From NCBI GenBank assembly GCA_041658585.1, contig JBAZZX010000020.1, positions 1 through 48,094 on the forward strand: a stretch of DNA of 48,094 nt. The letters are read 5' to 3'. The position numbers were made by a program, and so were the translations under genes. The stretch comes from DYFC01 sp041658585 (GTDB lineage: Bacteria; Nitrospirota; Thermodesulfovibrionia; Thermodesulfovibrionales; SM23-35). Position 1 is the stretch's first letter; the number at the start of each line of letters is the position of its first letter. Positions 32,128 through 38,192 of the stretch are shown here, piece after piece. The notes beneath the pieces were generated by a model. The model saw only the letters and a program-made list of their open reading frames with translations, searched no databases and was not told where the DNA came from.

Positions 32128-32264
32128 ATTTAGATCGGTCCATAAACTCAATATTTGAACACCCTCCCCAACCCCTCCCCTCAAGGGAGGGGGGTATTTA
32201 TAACCCTCTCCCTTGAGGGGAGAGGGCAAGGGTGAGGGTGGATAACAGTTTATAGACCGACTAT
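32128..32264. repeat. Miniature palindromic element upstream of the Hmc operon
   Basis: The ends ATCGGTCCATAAACT (near 32134) and AGTTTATAGACCGA (near 32247) are near-perfect inverted repeats. The inside is a long palindrome of the CCCTCCCC/GGGGAGGG type, similar to the ones at 38041-38151 and 45818-45895. A transcript crossing it would form a strong hairpin just upstream of the TmcD-like gene. Confidence 0.75.
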
Positions 32265-32265
32265 A

Positions 32266-32454
32266 TTTAGTGTCTATAAAGTCGTATTTTGTCATCCTCC
32301 GGCCCTGGTCGCCTCTGGCACCGCCGAAGGCGGGTAAACTTGACCGGACAATCCAATCCCGAAAACTTTTGGGATTGAAAAGACTGGATTCCCGCCTTCG
32401 CGAGAATGACGAATTTTATCGGAATCGCAGTTTATACACAGACTCTATTTAGTA
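32266..32454. repeat. Miniature element abutting the CGGC-protein stop codon
   Basis: The right end GTTTATACACAGACTCTA (32430-32447) is the same as in the element at 21632-21773. The left end TTTAGTGTCTATAAA (from 32266) is a slightly deleted copy. TTTAGT occurs directly at both outer sides, a possible target duplication. Inside are hairpins (CCGCCGAAGGCGG, CCCGAAAACTTTTGGG). Together with the element to its left it fills the gap of about 366 bases between the TmcD-like and CGGC genes. Confidence 0.72.
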
Positions 32455-32817
32455 AGGGTGTGTTCCAAAAATTACCTCTTTATTGAATTTTCCCTCGATC
32501 TTCTTTTTAATATCTTCAATATCGATCGGACATTTTGCGGTCTGGACAGCCTTCATTATGCAGGTCCCCAGATGAATTGCGTCAAAATCCCTTTCATATA
32601 ATTTACCCATATCCATCATCAGTGCGACCTTTGGCATTAGCACTCCGGGGCAACCGCCGCAGTCATCCATAGCGATAACTTCCACATCGTAATCTTTCCA
32701 GCGTTCATACTCCCCTGCCTTCTCGGCTATTCCCTTAAAACATTTCAGACAGCCTGCCACACAACTGATACCCTTAATATTCTTGCACGCTAATATTGCA
32801 ATCCTTTTCTTTGCCAT
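32449..32817 (-). CDS. CGGC-domain protein
   Basis: The protein is 122 aa. It has the CGGC (PF08821) signature: ILACKNIKGISCVAGCLKCF at the start, AMDDCGGCPGVLMPKVALM in the middle and HLGTCIMKA later, with about seven cysteines in metal-site spacing. The family is predicted to bind a metal or FeS cluster and is common in anaerobes; role unknown. It follows the NifX-like gene by 73 bases on the same strand. Its stop codon touches the end of a miniature element, so the last residues may have changed on insertion. Confidence 0.88.
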   Translation of the reverse strand: MAKKRIAILACKNIKGISCVAGCLKCFKGIAEKAGEYERWKDYDVEVIAMDDCGGCPGVLMPKVALMMDMGKLYERDFDAIHLGTCIMKAVQTAKCPIDIEDIKKKIEGKFNKEVIFGTHPY

Positions 32818-32890
32818 AACATCCTCCTTGTTCCCATTAAAAGAATTCCTCGATGACCGGCATCGGGGTCAAAAATATCTATATTTTTCT

Positions 32891-33271
32891 CTAATGGCTG
32901 CACCCGCCTATTTGCGAATGCCCTGAGCAACATTGCCGGGGTGTAAACTTTGAGAGCTGCTCGGATTTCATTAAATCCATATTCTCCCTGATCGTGGATG
33001 CCTTGGCCTGAAAAACCTTTATGCCCAACTGGTTCAGCTTGGTAAGGGCACCCATGCCTATTCCGCCGACCACTATCGCATCTACTTTTTCATTATTCAA
33101 TGCCTTCAGCGGGTTACAAGCGCCATGTTCATGATGCTGATCCTTATTGGAAATTGTCCTGACTGCACTGTTATCGGTCTCCACAACAATGAATACCGGT
33201 GCAGAGCCAAAATGCCCGTAGACCTGACTCTCCATTCCATCCGCTTTTTCAACTGGAAAACATACTTTCAT
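32891..33271 (-). CDS. NifX/NafY-like dinitrogenase FeMo-cofactor-type protein
   Basis: The protein is 126 aa, a single Nitro_FeMo-Co (PF02579) domain: MKVCFPVEKADGMESQVYGH, FGSAPVFIVVETD, then VDAIVVGGIGMGALTKLNQL and GIKVFQA. The C-terminal tail QCCSGHSQIGGCSH and an inner HHEHGAC add likely metal ligands. Members outside nitrogen fixation are small FeS or metal carriers. It starts two bases after the DUF134 gene ends, so the two are co-transcribed; this pairing of DUF134 and Nitro_FeMo-Co proteins is widespread in anaerobes. Confidence 0.9.
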   Translation of the reverse strand: MKVCFPVEKADGMESQVYGHFGSAPVFIVVETDNSAVRTISNKDQHHEHGACNPLKALNNEKVDAIVVGGIGMGALTKLNQLGIKVFQAKASTIRENMDLMKSEQLSKFTPRQCCSGHSQIGGCSH

Positions 33272-33273
33272 GA

Positions 33274-33564
33274 TTACTCCTCCTTATTTGTGCTTTCTAT
33301 TCTGAGTGCCTTGCCTTTTATAAGGCATTCGGCGACCTTTTTATGCGCTTCATTCAGTATCCTGCCAAATGTCTGCCTTGAGATCTTCATCCGCAGTGCT
33401 GCATCTTCATGGTAAAGACCTTCATGATCGGCAAGGCTGATTGCTTCAATTTCATCCATACTAAGAGCTACCTCTTCAAGTTCCGTCATCGGGATAGCCC
33501 TGGGCTTAAAATATACGGCCCCCGGTCTACAGGTAACACATCTGCATTTCTTTGGTCTCGCCAT
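33274..33564 (-). CDS. DUF134 family helix-turn-helix regulator
   Basis: The protein is 96 aa. The N-terminus MARPKKCRCVTCRP has the family's cysteine cluster, and a sigma-like helix-turn-helix follows (LSMDEIEAISLADHEGLYHE, then AALRMKISRQTFGRILNEAH). DUF134 (PF02001) proteins are thought to be metal- or redox-sensing regulators of the gene they precede. The promoter upstream places the predicted transcript start at or next to the ATG, and there is no ribosome site, so translation may be leaderless. A palindrome between the -35 and -10 boxes is a plausible self-operator. Confidence 0.9.
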   Translation of the reverse strand: MARPKKCRCVTCRPGAVYFKPRAIPMTELEEVALSMDEIEAISLADHEGLYHEDAALRMKISRQTFGRILNEAHKKVAECLIKGKALRIESTNKEE

Positions 33565-33570
33565 AACAAT

Positions 33571-33600
33571 ATTATGAGCATATGCCCATTACTTTGTCAA
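33571..33600 (-). promoter_or_regulatory. Sigma70-type promoter with internal palindrome for the DUF134 operon
   Basis: On the minus strand TTGACA (33600-33595) and CATAAT (33576-33571) are spaced by 18 bases. A 16-base near-palindrome, ATGGGCATATGCTCAT, fills 33589-33574 between and over them. The start codon at 33564 lies about seven bases past the -10 box. Confidence 0.65.
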
Positions 33601-33668
33601 TAGCATTTTTGCGGGAAAAGCAGTGAGGTGTTTTACGCAGGACGCAAATTGCGTAAGAAAGACTATCG

Positions 33669-34640
33669 TTATGAATTCAGAATCTTTGCCGCTTCTTTTG
33701 CGAAATAGGTGAGGATAAGGTCGGCGCCTGCCCGTTTGATTGAAGTAAGGATTTCCATCATCACACGTTTTTCATCTATCCAGCCGAGTCTGCCCGCCGC
33801 CTTTACCAATGAATATTCACCGCTGACATTATAAGCGGCGACGGGTATATCAAAAGAATCTTTTGCATCGGAAATAATGTCGAGATACGCAAGGGCAGGT
33901 TTGACCATGATAATATCCGCGCCTTCATCAATATCAAGGGCGATTTCCTTCAATGCCTCCCTCCTGTTAGAGGGGTCCATCTGGTATGAACGCCTGTCGC
34001 CAAATTGCGGGGTTGATTCCGCGGCTTCTCTGAAGGGCCCATAGAACGCTGACGCATACTTTGCGGCATAGGACATTATGGGCAAGTCTGAAAAACCTTT
34101 CCCATCAAGAGCATCCCGTATTGCTTCTACCCTTCCGTCCATCATGTCCGAAGGCGCAACCATATCGGCGCCGGCCTTTGCATGGGAAATCGCCTCTTTT
34201 GCGAGAAGTTCAAGGGTCAAATCATTTTCAACATCCCCGTCTTTTATGATCCCGCAATGGCCGTGGCTTGTGTATTCGCACATGCAGACGTCCGTAATTA
34301 CATATAATTCCGGTACCGAATTTTTAATCGCCTTTATTGCCTTTTGCACGACGCCGTTTTCATCATATGCGCCTGTTCCAGTTTCGTCTTTATGTTCGGG
34401 GATTCCGAAGAGTAGCACGGAAGGGATACCGAGGGAGAAGACTTCCTTTGCATGTTTGACAACCTTGTCGACGGACTCCTGAAAACATCCAGGCATTGAA
34501 GAAATCTCTTTCCGGATGCCTTTGCCAAAAGTGACGAACAAAGGATAGATAAAATTATCGGGAGAAAGGGAGGTCTCCCTCACCATTCTCCTGATTGTTT
34601 CGTTTTTCCTTAATCTTCTTGGTCTGTGAATAGGAAACAT
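33669..34640 (-). CDS. hemB: Delta-aminolevulinic acid dehydratase (porphobilinogen synthase)
   Basis: The protein is 323 aa, standard for HemB. It joins two 5-aminolevulinate molecules into porphobilinogen, the second common step of haem, sirohaem and corrinoid synthesis. Visible landmarks are the zinc site DVCMCEYTSHGHCG near 117, the first active-site Lys region SYAAKYASAFYGPFREAA, the Schiff-base Lys in IIMVKPALAYLDI near 247, and the YNVSGEYSLVKAA loop. The start ATG at 34640 lies 15 bases after the IscA-like gene. High haem demand from the neighbouring 16-haem cytochrome makes the location sensible. Confidence 0.97.
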   Translation of the reverse strand: MFPIHRPRRLRKNETIRRMVRETSLSPDNFIYPLFVTFGKGIRKEISSMPGCFQESVDKVVKHAKEVFSLGIPSVLLFGIPEHKDETGTGAYDENGVVQKAIKAIKNSVPELYVITDVCMCEYTSHGHCGIIKDGDVENDLTLELLAKEAISHAKAGADMVAPSDMMDGRVEAIRDALDGKGFSDLPIMSYAAKYASAFYGPFREAAESTPQFGDRRSYQMDPSNRREALKEIALDIDEGADIIMVKPALAYLDIISDAKDSFDIPVAAYNVSGEYSLVKAAGRLGWIDEKRVMMEILTSIKRAGADLILTYFAKEAAKILNS

Positions 34641-34655
34641 TGCTCTCCGTTTGTG

Positions 34656-34991
34656 TTAATGTCCGCAGGAACCGCCGCTGGAACCGCAGCATCCGCCGGG
34701 CTCACAAGAAGAAGATGGGCCGCCTGTGAACATAAACCCTTCGCCGTCTTCGCCCACATAATAATCAAGTCCTCTTCCGGCAAGGCTCGTCGATGCCTCT
34801 TTGTCCAAATAAACCTTTATGCCGTCCTTCTCTATGACTTCATCGTCCGGCATTTTTTCTTCCTGCAGATTCATGCCGTAAGAAGGCCCGCAACAGCTTT
34901 CACCGGCGATAAATATCCTGATGCCCCAGGCAGCCTTTCCTTCATCGGCCAGTATTTCCTTTGCCCTCTCGGCAGCTTTTTCCGTGATAAT
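34656..34991 (-). CDS. IscA/HesB-like FeS-cluster carrier with Cys/Gly-rich tail
   Basis: From the ATG at 34991, with a GGAGGT site, the protein is 111 aa; an ATG further up has no site. The A-type carrier fold is visible: VTEKA-like start (MIITEKAAERAKEILAD), IRIFIAGESCCGPSYGMNL, and GLDYYVGEDGEGFMFTGGPS. The usual three Cys are rearranged: a CC pair in the middle and a tail GGCCGSSGGSCGH in place of the C-terminal CxC. It probably holds an FeS cluster or metal. It precedes hemB by 15 bases and is likely co-transcribed with it. Confidence 0.85.
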   Translation of the reverse strand: MITEKAAERAKEILADEGKAAWGIRIFIAGESCCGPSYGMNLQEEKMPDDEVIEKDGIKVYLDKEASTSLAGRGLDYYVGEDGEGFMFTGGPSSSCEPGGCCGSSGGSCGH

Positions 34992-35090
34992 CATTTTTTG
35001 ATACCTCCAAAAGTGTAATAATTTAGCATAAAAAATTAGAGGTAAAAAAAGCAAACGGAAATTCATAACAATCTTAATTGATTCGTAATA

Positions 35091-35182
35091 ATTGTCATTG
35101 CGAGCGAAGCGCGGCAATCTCGTTGTTATAACTTATTGAAAAGAAAAGATTGCTTCGGCACTCCATTCCTCGCAATGAGAAT
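35091..35182. repeat. Inverted-repeat element of the TCATTGCGAGCGAAGC type
   Basis: The ends TCATTGCGAG (35095) and CTCGCAATGA (about 35170) are exact inverted repeats, and GCAATCT/AGATTGC pairs inside. It is related to the element at 18455-18562. It is noncoding and lies between the IscA-like gene and the CRISPR relic. Confidence 0.65.
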
Positions 35183-35236
35183 TCCCCTGCCTTTTTACGA
35201 GTCCGTCAAAATTAATCTTCGCTGTCTTATCGCTGC

Positions 35237-35265
35237 CAGTTCATCCCCACGTGTGTGGGGAACAC
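35237..35265. CRISPR. Solitary type I-E-like CRISPR repeat, relic
   Basis: The 29-base unit CAGTTCATCCCCACGTGTGT... (35237-35265, continuing GGGGAACAC) is the classic type I-E repeat: a CCCCAC/GTGGGG stem with GTTCATC and GAACAC flanks. No second copy lies at the expected 61-base spacing on either side, so no array remains. It is joined directly to a cas4 fragment. Confidence 0.75.
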
Positions 35266-35433
35266 CAGCCGTAATCTCTCATCGAAAACAACATCTTCCC
35301 TGCGCCGCGTTTGTCCGTAAAAAAGCGAACCGTTCTTGATCTCACCGTTCATCATCTCCTCAAGACAGATTGCCTGGGCGCAAAGCTGAACCTTGTAGCA
35401 ATCATCCATATTGGGGTTTTCCACGCTTGTCTG
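35266..35433 (-). pseudogene. Fragment of a Cas4 exonuclease gene
   Basis: About 56 codons are left. DDCYKVQLCAQAICLEEMMN and GSLFYGQTRRREDVVFDERL match the Cas4 core, which in whole proteins (about 190-210 aa) holds the RecB-type QxxxY region and precedes the last FeS cysteines. Both ends are cut: the upstream side joins the repeated 163-bp block at 35434, the downstream side joins the CRISPR repeat at 35265, whose bases are read as FPTHVGMNW before a stop. Cas4 helps choose and trim spacers in adaptation. No other cas gene is visible. Confidence 0.8.
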
Positions 35434-35596
35434 CCGATTACATGCCTCAGGGGGACACATTAAAAGAACTTGAAGAAAATCTATCGGCGTGATGTTCTCA
35501 CAGTAGTCCACGTTTTTACTTTATCAGATTATTCCGCTTGTTTCCTCAGAAAATTAGCATGCTCTACGATCTGAGAGGGATGCGGCATGCACCTAC
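35434..35596 (+). repeat. 163-bp repeated block, copy 2
   Basis: This is the direct-orientation partner of 3494-3656. The first part reads ADYMPQGDTLKELEENLSA then stop on the plus strand, close to HicB antitoxin ends. The last 50 bases, with two GCATGC hexamers, are nearly identical in both copies, but the middle 35 bases are not. The left junction falls exactly at the cas4 fragment. The remaining bases to 35742 show nothing recognisable. Confidence 0.65.
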
Positions 35597-35742
35597 TATT
35601 ACGCGGAAACAAGTCCATTCAAGACCTGTTAATTTCCCGTTGAAAGAGATAGACAGTTATCAACGTGCTCCTGACTGATAAAAAAAGGATGGTAAGGATA
35701 AGAATCAAACTTTGACATGGCTTCCACCTTCTATACCCCGCA

Positions 35743-36471
35743 TTATATGCTTGGTTTTTTCGTTATAAATTCATCTATGATCTTTCTTGCCTCATTTCTC
35801 ATAAAGTTACATTTGGATTTAGCAATACGTATGTGCTCGTTATTCGTAGGATCAAAGAATTCCTCTTCGATTTTTAAGTATTTACAGTAGTTCTTGAGCT
35901 GTGTTCTGTTCACGTCTTCCTTCCCATGAGTTGTGAAGTCTCTAAGGAGTTTTGCTTCAGTTCTGGGATCAGGGGGAATGCCAGCATTGGCTTGAGACTC
36001 TGTATATTCAGGATAGTACTTATTTTTGTTTGTTTCAGGATAAGACGCCTCAATCACTTTAAAATAAGAATTAATCTTTTGATCTTTTGGTCCTGCTATA
36101 TCTGCAATATAATAGAATCTGAGTTGCTTTGCAAAACGCTTTTCCCATATTTGTTTGGCTACATTTGAAGGTAAAGATGCAACAATGCGTGCCTTACCTT
36201 GTTGTATCACCGCACATCCAGTTCCCGATTTATCAGGTTCTTCTATTCTGTAAAGAACTGGATTAAATAATTCACCGGTCAAAAAATAGATCCTGTCGCA
36301 TTCCTGCTGAACCTCATGAAAAATTTTCTCTTCATTTTCTCTACCTGCTTTTTCGACAATCATAGATACTCCATTTTCATCTTTTTGCACTGAGAAATTT
36401 CCGGGCAGTACCACCTGTAATTGATCGAGCTTTAAATTTTCAGACTTTGTAATCCTATAGTAGTATTTCAT
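35743..36471 (-). CDS. Hypothetical cytoplasmic protein, 242 aa
   Basis: The protein has no signal peptide or membrane segment. It has mixed alpha/beta composition with a charged C-terminal helical half (DPRTEAKLLRDFTTHGKEDV, LKNYCKYLKIEEEFFD, ARKIIDEFITKKPS). The C-terminal part, a run of short helices with RNEARKIID, looks like a domain that assembles or binds nucleic acid, but no motif is diagnostic. It stands alone among toxin-antitoxin genes and a CRISPR relic, which suggests a defence or mobile-island origin. The ATG at 36471 has no strong ribosome site. Family not recognised. Confidence 0.6.
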   Translation of the reverse strand: MKYYYRITKSENLKLDQLQVVLPGNFSVQKDENGVSMIVEKAGRENEEKIFHEVQQECDRIYFLTGELFNPVLYRIEEPDKSGTGCAVIQQGKARIVASLPSNVAKQIWEKRFAKQLRFYYIADIAGPKDQKINSYFKVIEASYPETNKNKYYPEYTESQANAGIPPDPRTEAKLLRDFTTHGKEDVNRTQLKNYCKYLKIEEEFFDPTNNEHIRIAKSKCNFMRNEARKIIDEFITKKPSI

Positions 36472-36831
36472 TTTTTATTGTAACCGCCTGTGGTAGCCCT
36501 TAAAAGGGAATAATTCCATTCTTTTAGTATATCAGAAAAATGATTTACCTCTGTTTATTTGCAGTCATAATATGTTTAATCTAATCATGATGAAACTTGT
36601 CTACTTCAGGAAGGATGATAAAATCTGCCCCAGACCATCACAAGTGTTTGGTTTAAATCATATTCATTGTTATTCGTCATATGCCGAAAATCTCTCTTAG
36701 CGGTGAACTATGTATTCCATGAAACATTATTCGCGGCCGAACCCCGATAAGGCGAGCTCAGCGGGACCCTCCAAATGCTCCTCTCGAGGATATCATTTGG
36801 TATTGAGATTTTCTTCATCCGCTTGTATTTT
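36472..36831. other. Gene-free stretch of 360 bases, no assigned content
   Basis: I see no repeat shared with the rest of the window, no terminator and no convincing gene here. A plus-strand frame of 37 codons near 36588 lacks a ribosome site. The A+T-rich composition resembles the flanking toxin-antitoxin region. Confidence 0.4.
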
Positions 36832-37113
36832 TCAGTTCAGATTCCTGATAAACCGTTCAACATCTTTTTTGTTAAGAATTCGCAAAACTACGGCGCGATT
36901 GCCTTCAATCATATAGAACACCCGGTACTTGTCCAACCTAAGCCTGTAATAATCTGAATTCGTCCCTTTGATTTTTTTGATTGCTTTTCCTCTGGGAAAA
37001 GGGTTGTCCCTGAGTGCCTGTAATGCTCGAACAATCTTTCCGCAAACACCGTCGCTGAAGCCGTCAAGGTCTTTAATCGCAGGGGGTGAAAGGACGATCT
37101 GAAACTTATCCAC
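36832..37113 (-). CDS. RelE/ParE-family toxin
   Basis: The protein is 93 aa. The pattern IVLSPPAIKDLDGFSDGV, ALRDNPFPRGKAIKKIKG and YYRLRLDKYRVFYMIEGN followed by VVLRILNKKDVERF is a full RelE/ParE fold with the basic residues of an RNA-cleaving RelE type. The start is GTG at 37113, eight bases inside the end of the antitoxin gene, so the pair is coupled. Whether it acts on ribosomal mRNA (RelE) or gyrase (ParE) cannot be decided by eye. Confidence 0.9.
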   Translation of the reverse strand: MDKFQIVLSPPAIKDLDGFSDGVCGKIVRALQALRDNPFPRGKAIKKIKGTNSDYYRLRLDKYRVFYMIEGNRAVVLRILNKKDVERFIRNLN

Positions 37114-37369
37114 GTTTTTTTTCCCTTTTAGACAGGTAATCTTCCAATGTCACGCCGCCCTTGCTCCGGTACTCTGCTTGTGCTTCCGCGAGCATGTCCT
37201 GAAGACTGGCGCTCTTTTCGAGGAGATAGTCTTCAAAGTCCTCCTCCGAGATCGCAGTGACAATTGCCCGCGGCTTGCCGTTTGAGGTGATAATCACAGC
37301 CTCTTTCTCGGCATTTCTCAATATCTCGGATGTCTTGTTCTTGAGTTCCCTAACATTAGCGAATTTCAT
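37106..37369 (-). CDS. Phd/YefM-family antitoxin
   Basis: From the ATG at 37369, with a GGAGG site, the protein is 87 aa; the open frame extends upstream through the promoter and is not used. The start MKFANVRELKNKTSEILRNA and then AVIITSNGKPRAIVTAISEE is the Phd/YefM DNA-binding fold. The acidic and Lys-rich tail is the toxin-binding part. It precedes and overlaps the RelE-type toxin gene and probably represses the operon through the twin palindromes in its promoter. Confidence 0.92.
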   Translation of the reverse strand: MKFANVRELKNKTSEILRNAEKEAVIITSNGKPRAIVTAISEEDFEDYLLEKSASLQDMLAEAQAEYRSKGGVTLEDYLSKREKKRG

Positions 37370-37382
37370 TGCATGCCTCCAT

Positions 37383-37429
37383 GTAGCTACATTTGTAGCT
37401 ACTATGCCATATATCGTGGATCTTGTCAA
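37383..37429 (-). promoter_or_regulatory. Promoter and twin-palindrome operator of the Phd-RelE operon
   Basis: TTGACA at 37429-37424 and CATAGT at 37406-37401 are 17 bases apart on the minus strand. Two copies of the self-complementary octamer GTAGCTAC lie at 37383-37390 and 37395-37402, the second overlapping the -10 box. This is the arrangement expected for antitoxin autorepression. Confidence 0.7.
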
Positions 37430-37450
37430 CCGGTTTCGCCGTACCAAACC

Positions 37451-37702
37451 CTATATGTTCCAATGGGTCCGCTCTGTCCGTAAATCCGGGGTAGTCGATT
37501 GCAATTTCAGTTGTCCGATTTTTTCGGACAACTCACTATAGCCCTCCTCAGATAGCTTGTTCTTTAAATCGCTCCAATACTTCCTCGGTCTTTCGCTTCC
37601 TGTCAGTGCTTCAATAACGTCTACAATAGAAAACCACTATTCATTTTTATGAATCGTCTTCCTGATTTCTTTGCCTCTGAAAACAGCAATGTTAGTTTCC
37701 AA
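37451..37702 (-). pseudogene. Bro-N/phage antirepressor-like gene with an internal stop
   Basis: From a TTG at 37702 behind AAGGAGG, the frame reads ETNIAVFRGKEIRKTIHKNE, then TAG at 37639-37637, and continues in the same frame with WFSIVDVIEALTGSERPRKY and WSDLKNKLSEEGYSELSEKI to a stop at 37451. Intact relatives have a Trp pair (NEWWFSIVDV) at the stop position, so one base change TGG to TAG explains the break. The C-terminal portion of the family (usually to 250 aa or more) is missing. Such proteins come from phages or mobile islands. Confidence 0.7.
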
Positions 37703-37717
37703 ATCTATACCGCCTCC

Positions 37718-37816
37718 TTAGCAGAGCTCTGTCAATTTTTTATCGCCTATCAGCCCGTAATTCTGCCTCATATATCGTTCAACCGAAAGTTTTTTTGACA
37801 ACTCACATCTCCCCAT
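37718..37816 (-). CDS. Short ORF upstream of the Bro-N remnant, 32 aa
   Basis: The ATG at 37816 starts MGRCELSKKLSVERYMRQNY, followed by GLIGDKKLTELC and TAA at 37718. It ends 15 bases before the Bro-N-like start, as in an operon. The helical, basic composition recalls a short helix-turn-helix fragment. It may itself be a remnant; no ribosome site is clear. Function unknown. Confidence 0.35.
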   Translation of the reverse strand: MGRCELSKKLSVERYMRQNYGLIGDKKLTELC

Positions 37817-37868
37817 GATGTGCCATGAAGAGATTTTACTTCAAAAACTGTATAGTGAGCAATGGAAA

Positions 37869-37908
37869 ATATTTATTTTGGACATCTGCGGTTTTTGGGT
37901 TAATAAAG
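37869..37908. repeat. Single end of the 3312-3484 repeat type
   Basis: TTATTTTGGACATCTGCGGT and the following TTTTTGGGTTAA closely match the right end of the element at 3448-3484. No opposite end is visible nearby, so it is a solo end or a decayed copy. Confidence 0.55.
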
Positions 37909-38040
37909 AGGTGTCGGGGTCGCATCAGGCAACTCGGTAAGCGAAAATAATGCCAAAAATTTGTAAATAAGGGTTAACTTACGAAATCATTATCTTAACG
38001 TTTCAAAAGATGTTCTCAACTTACTAATACGATCATAAGT

Positions 38041-38151
38041 AAAGCCACATTTAAACACCCTCCCCTTTATCCCCTCCCCTCAAGGGAGGGGCGATTCTTA
38101 AGTACCCTCTCCCTTGAGGGGAGAGGGCAAGGGTGAGGGTGTGTGGCTTTT
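38041..38151. repeat. Palindromic miniature element with AAAGCCACA ends
   Basis: AAAGCCACA (38041) and TGTGGCTTT (to 38151) form the ends. Between them is a long imperfect palindrome (CACCCTCCCC...GGTGAGGGTG; CCCCTCAAGGGAGGGG). The inside matches the element at 32128-32264 although the ends differ. It lies just behind the NrpR-like gene and could act as its terminator. The rest of 37817-38192 holds the solo end at 37869 and nothing else I can name. Confidence 0.7.
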
Positions 38152-38192
38152 CTAATAAACTCCTTAGTAAAGGCGGACGATGAGATTACTAT

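Noticed and set aside
35180..35270. A CRISPR array.
   Set aside because: Only one repeat unit is present; the 32 bases on the left resemble a spacer in length only, with no repeat beyond.
36588..36701. Plus-strand short ORF starting MMKLVYFRKDDKICPRPSQV.
   Set aside because: No ribosome site, no known motif, and no neighbouring gene that it could belong to.
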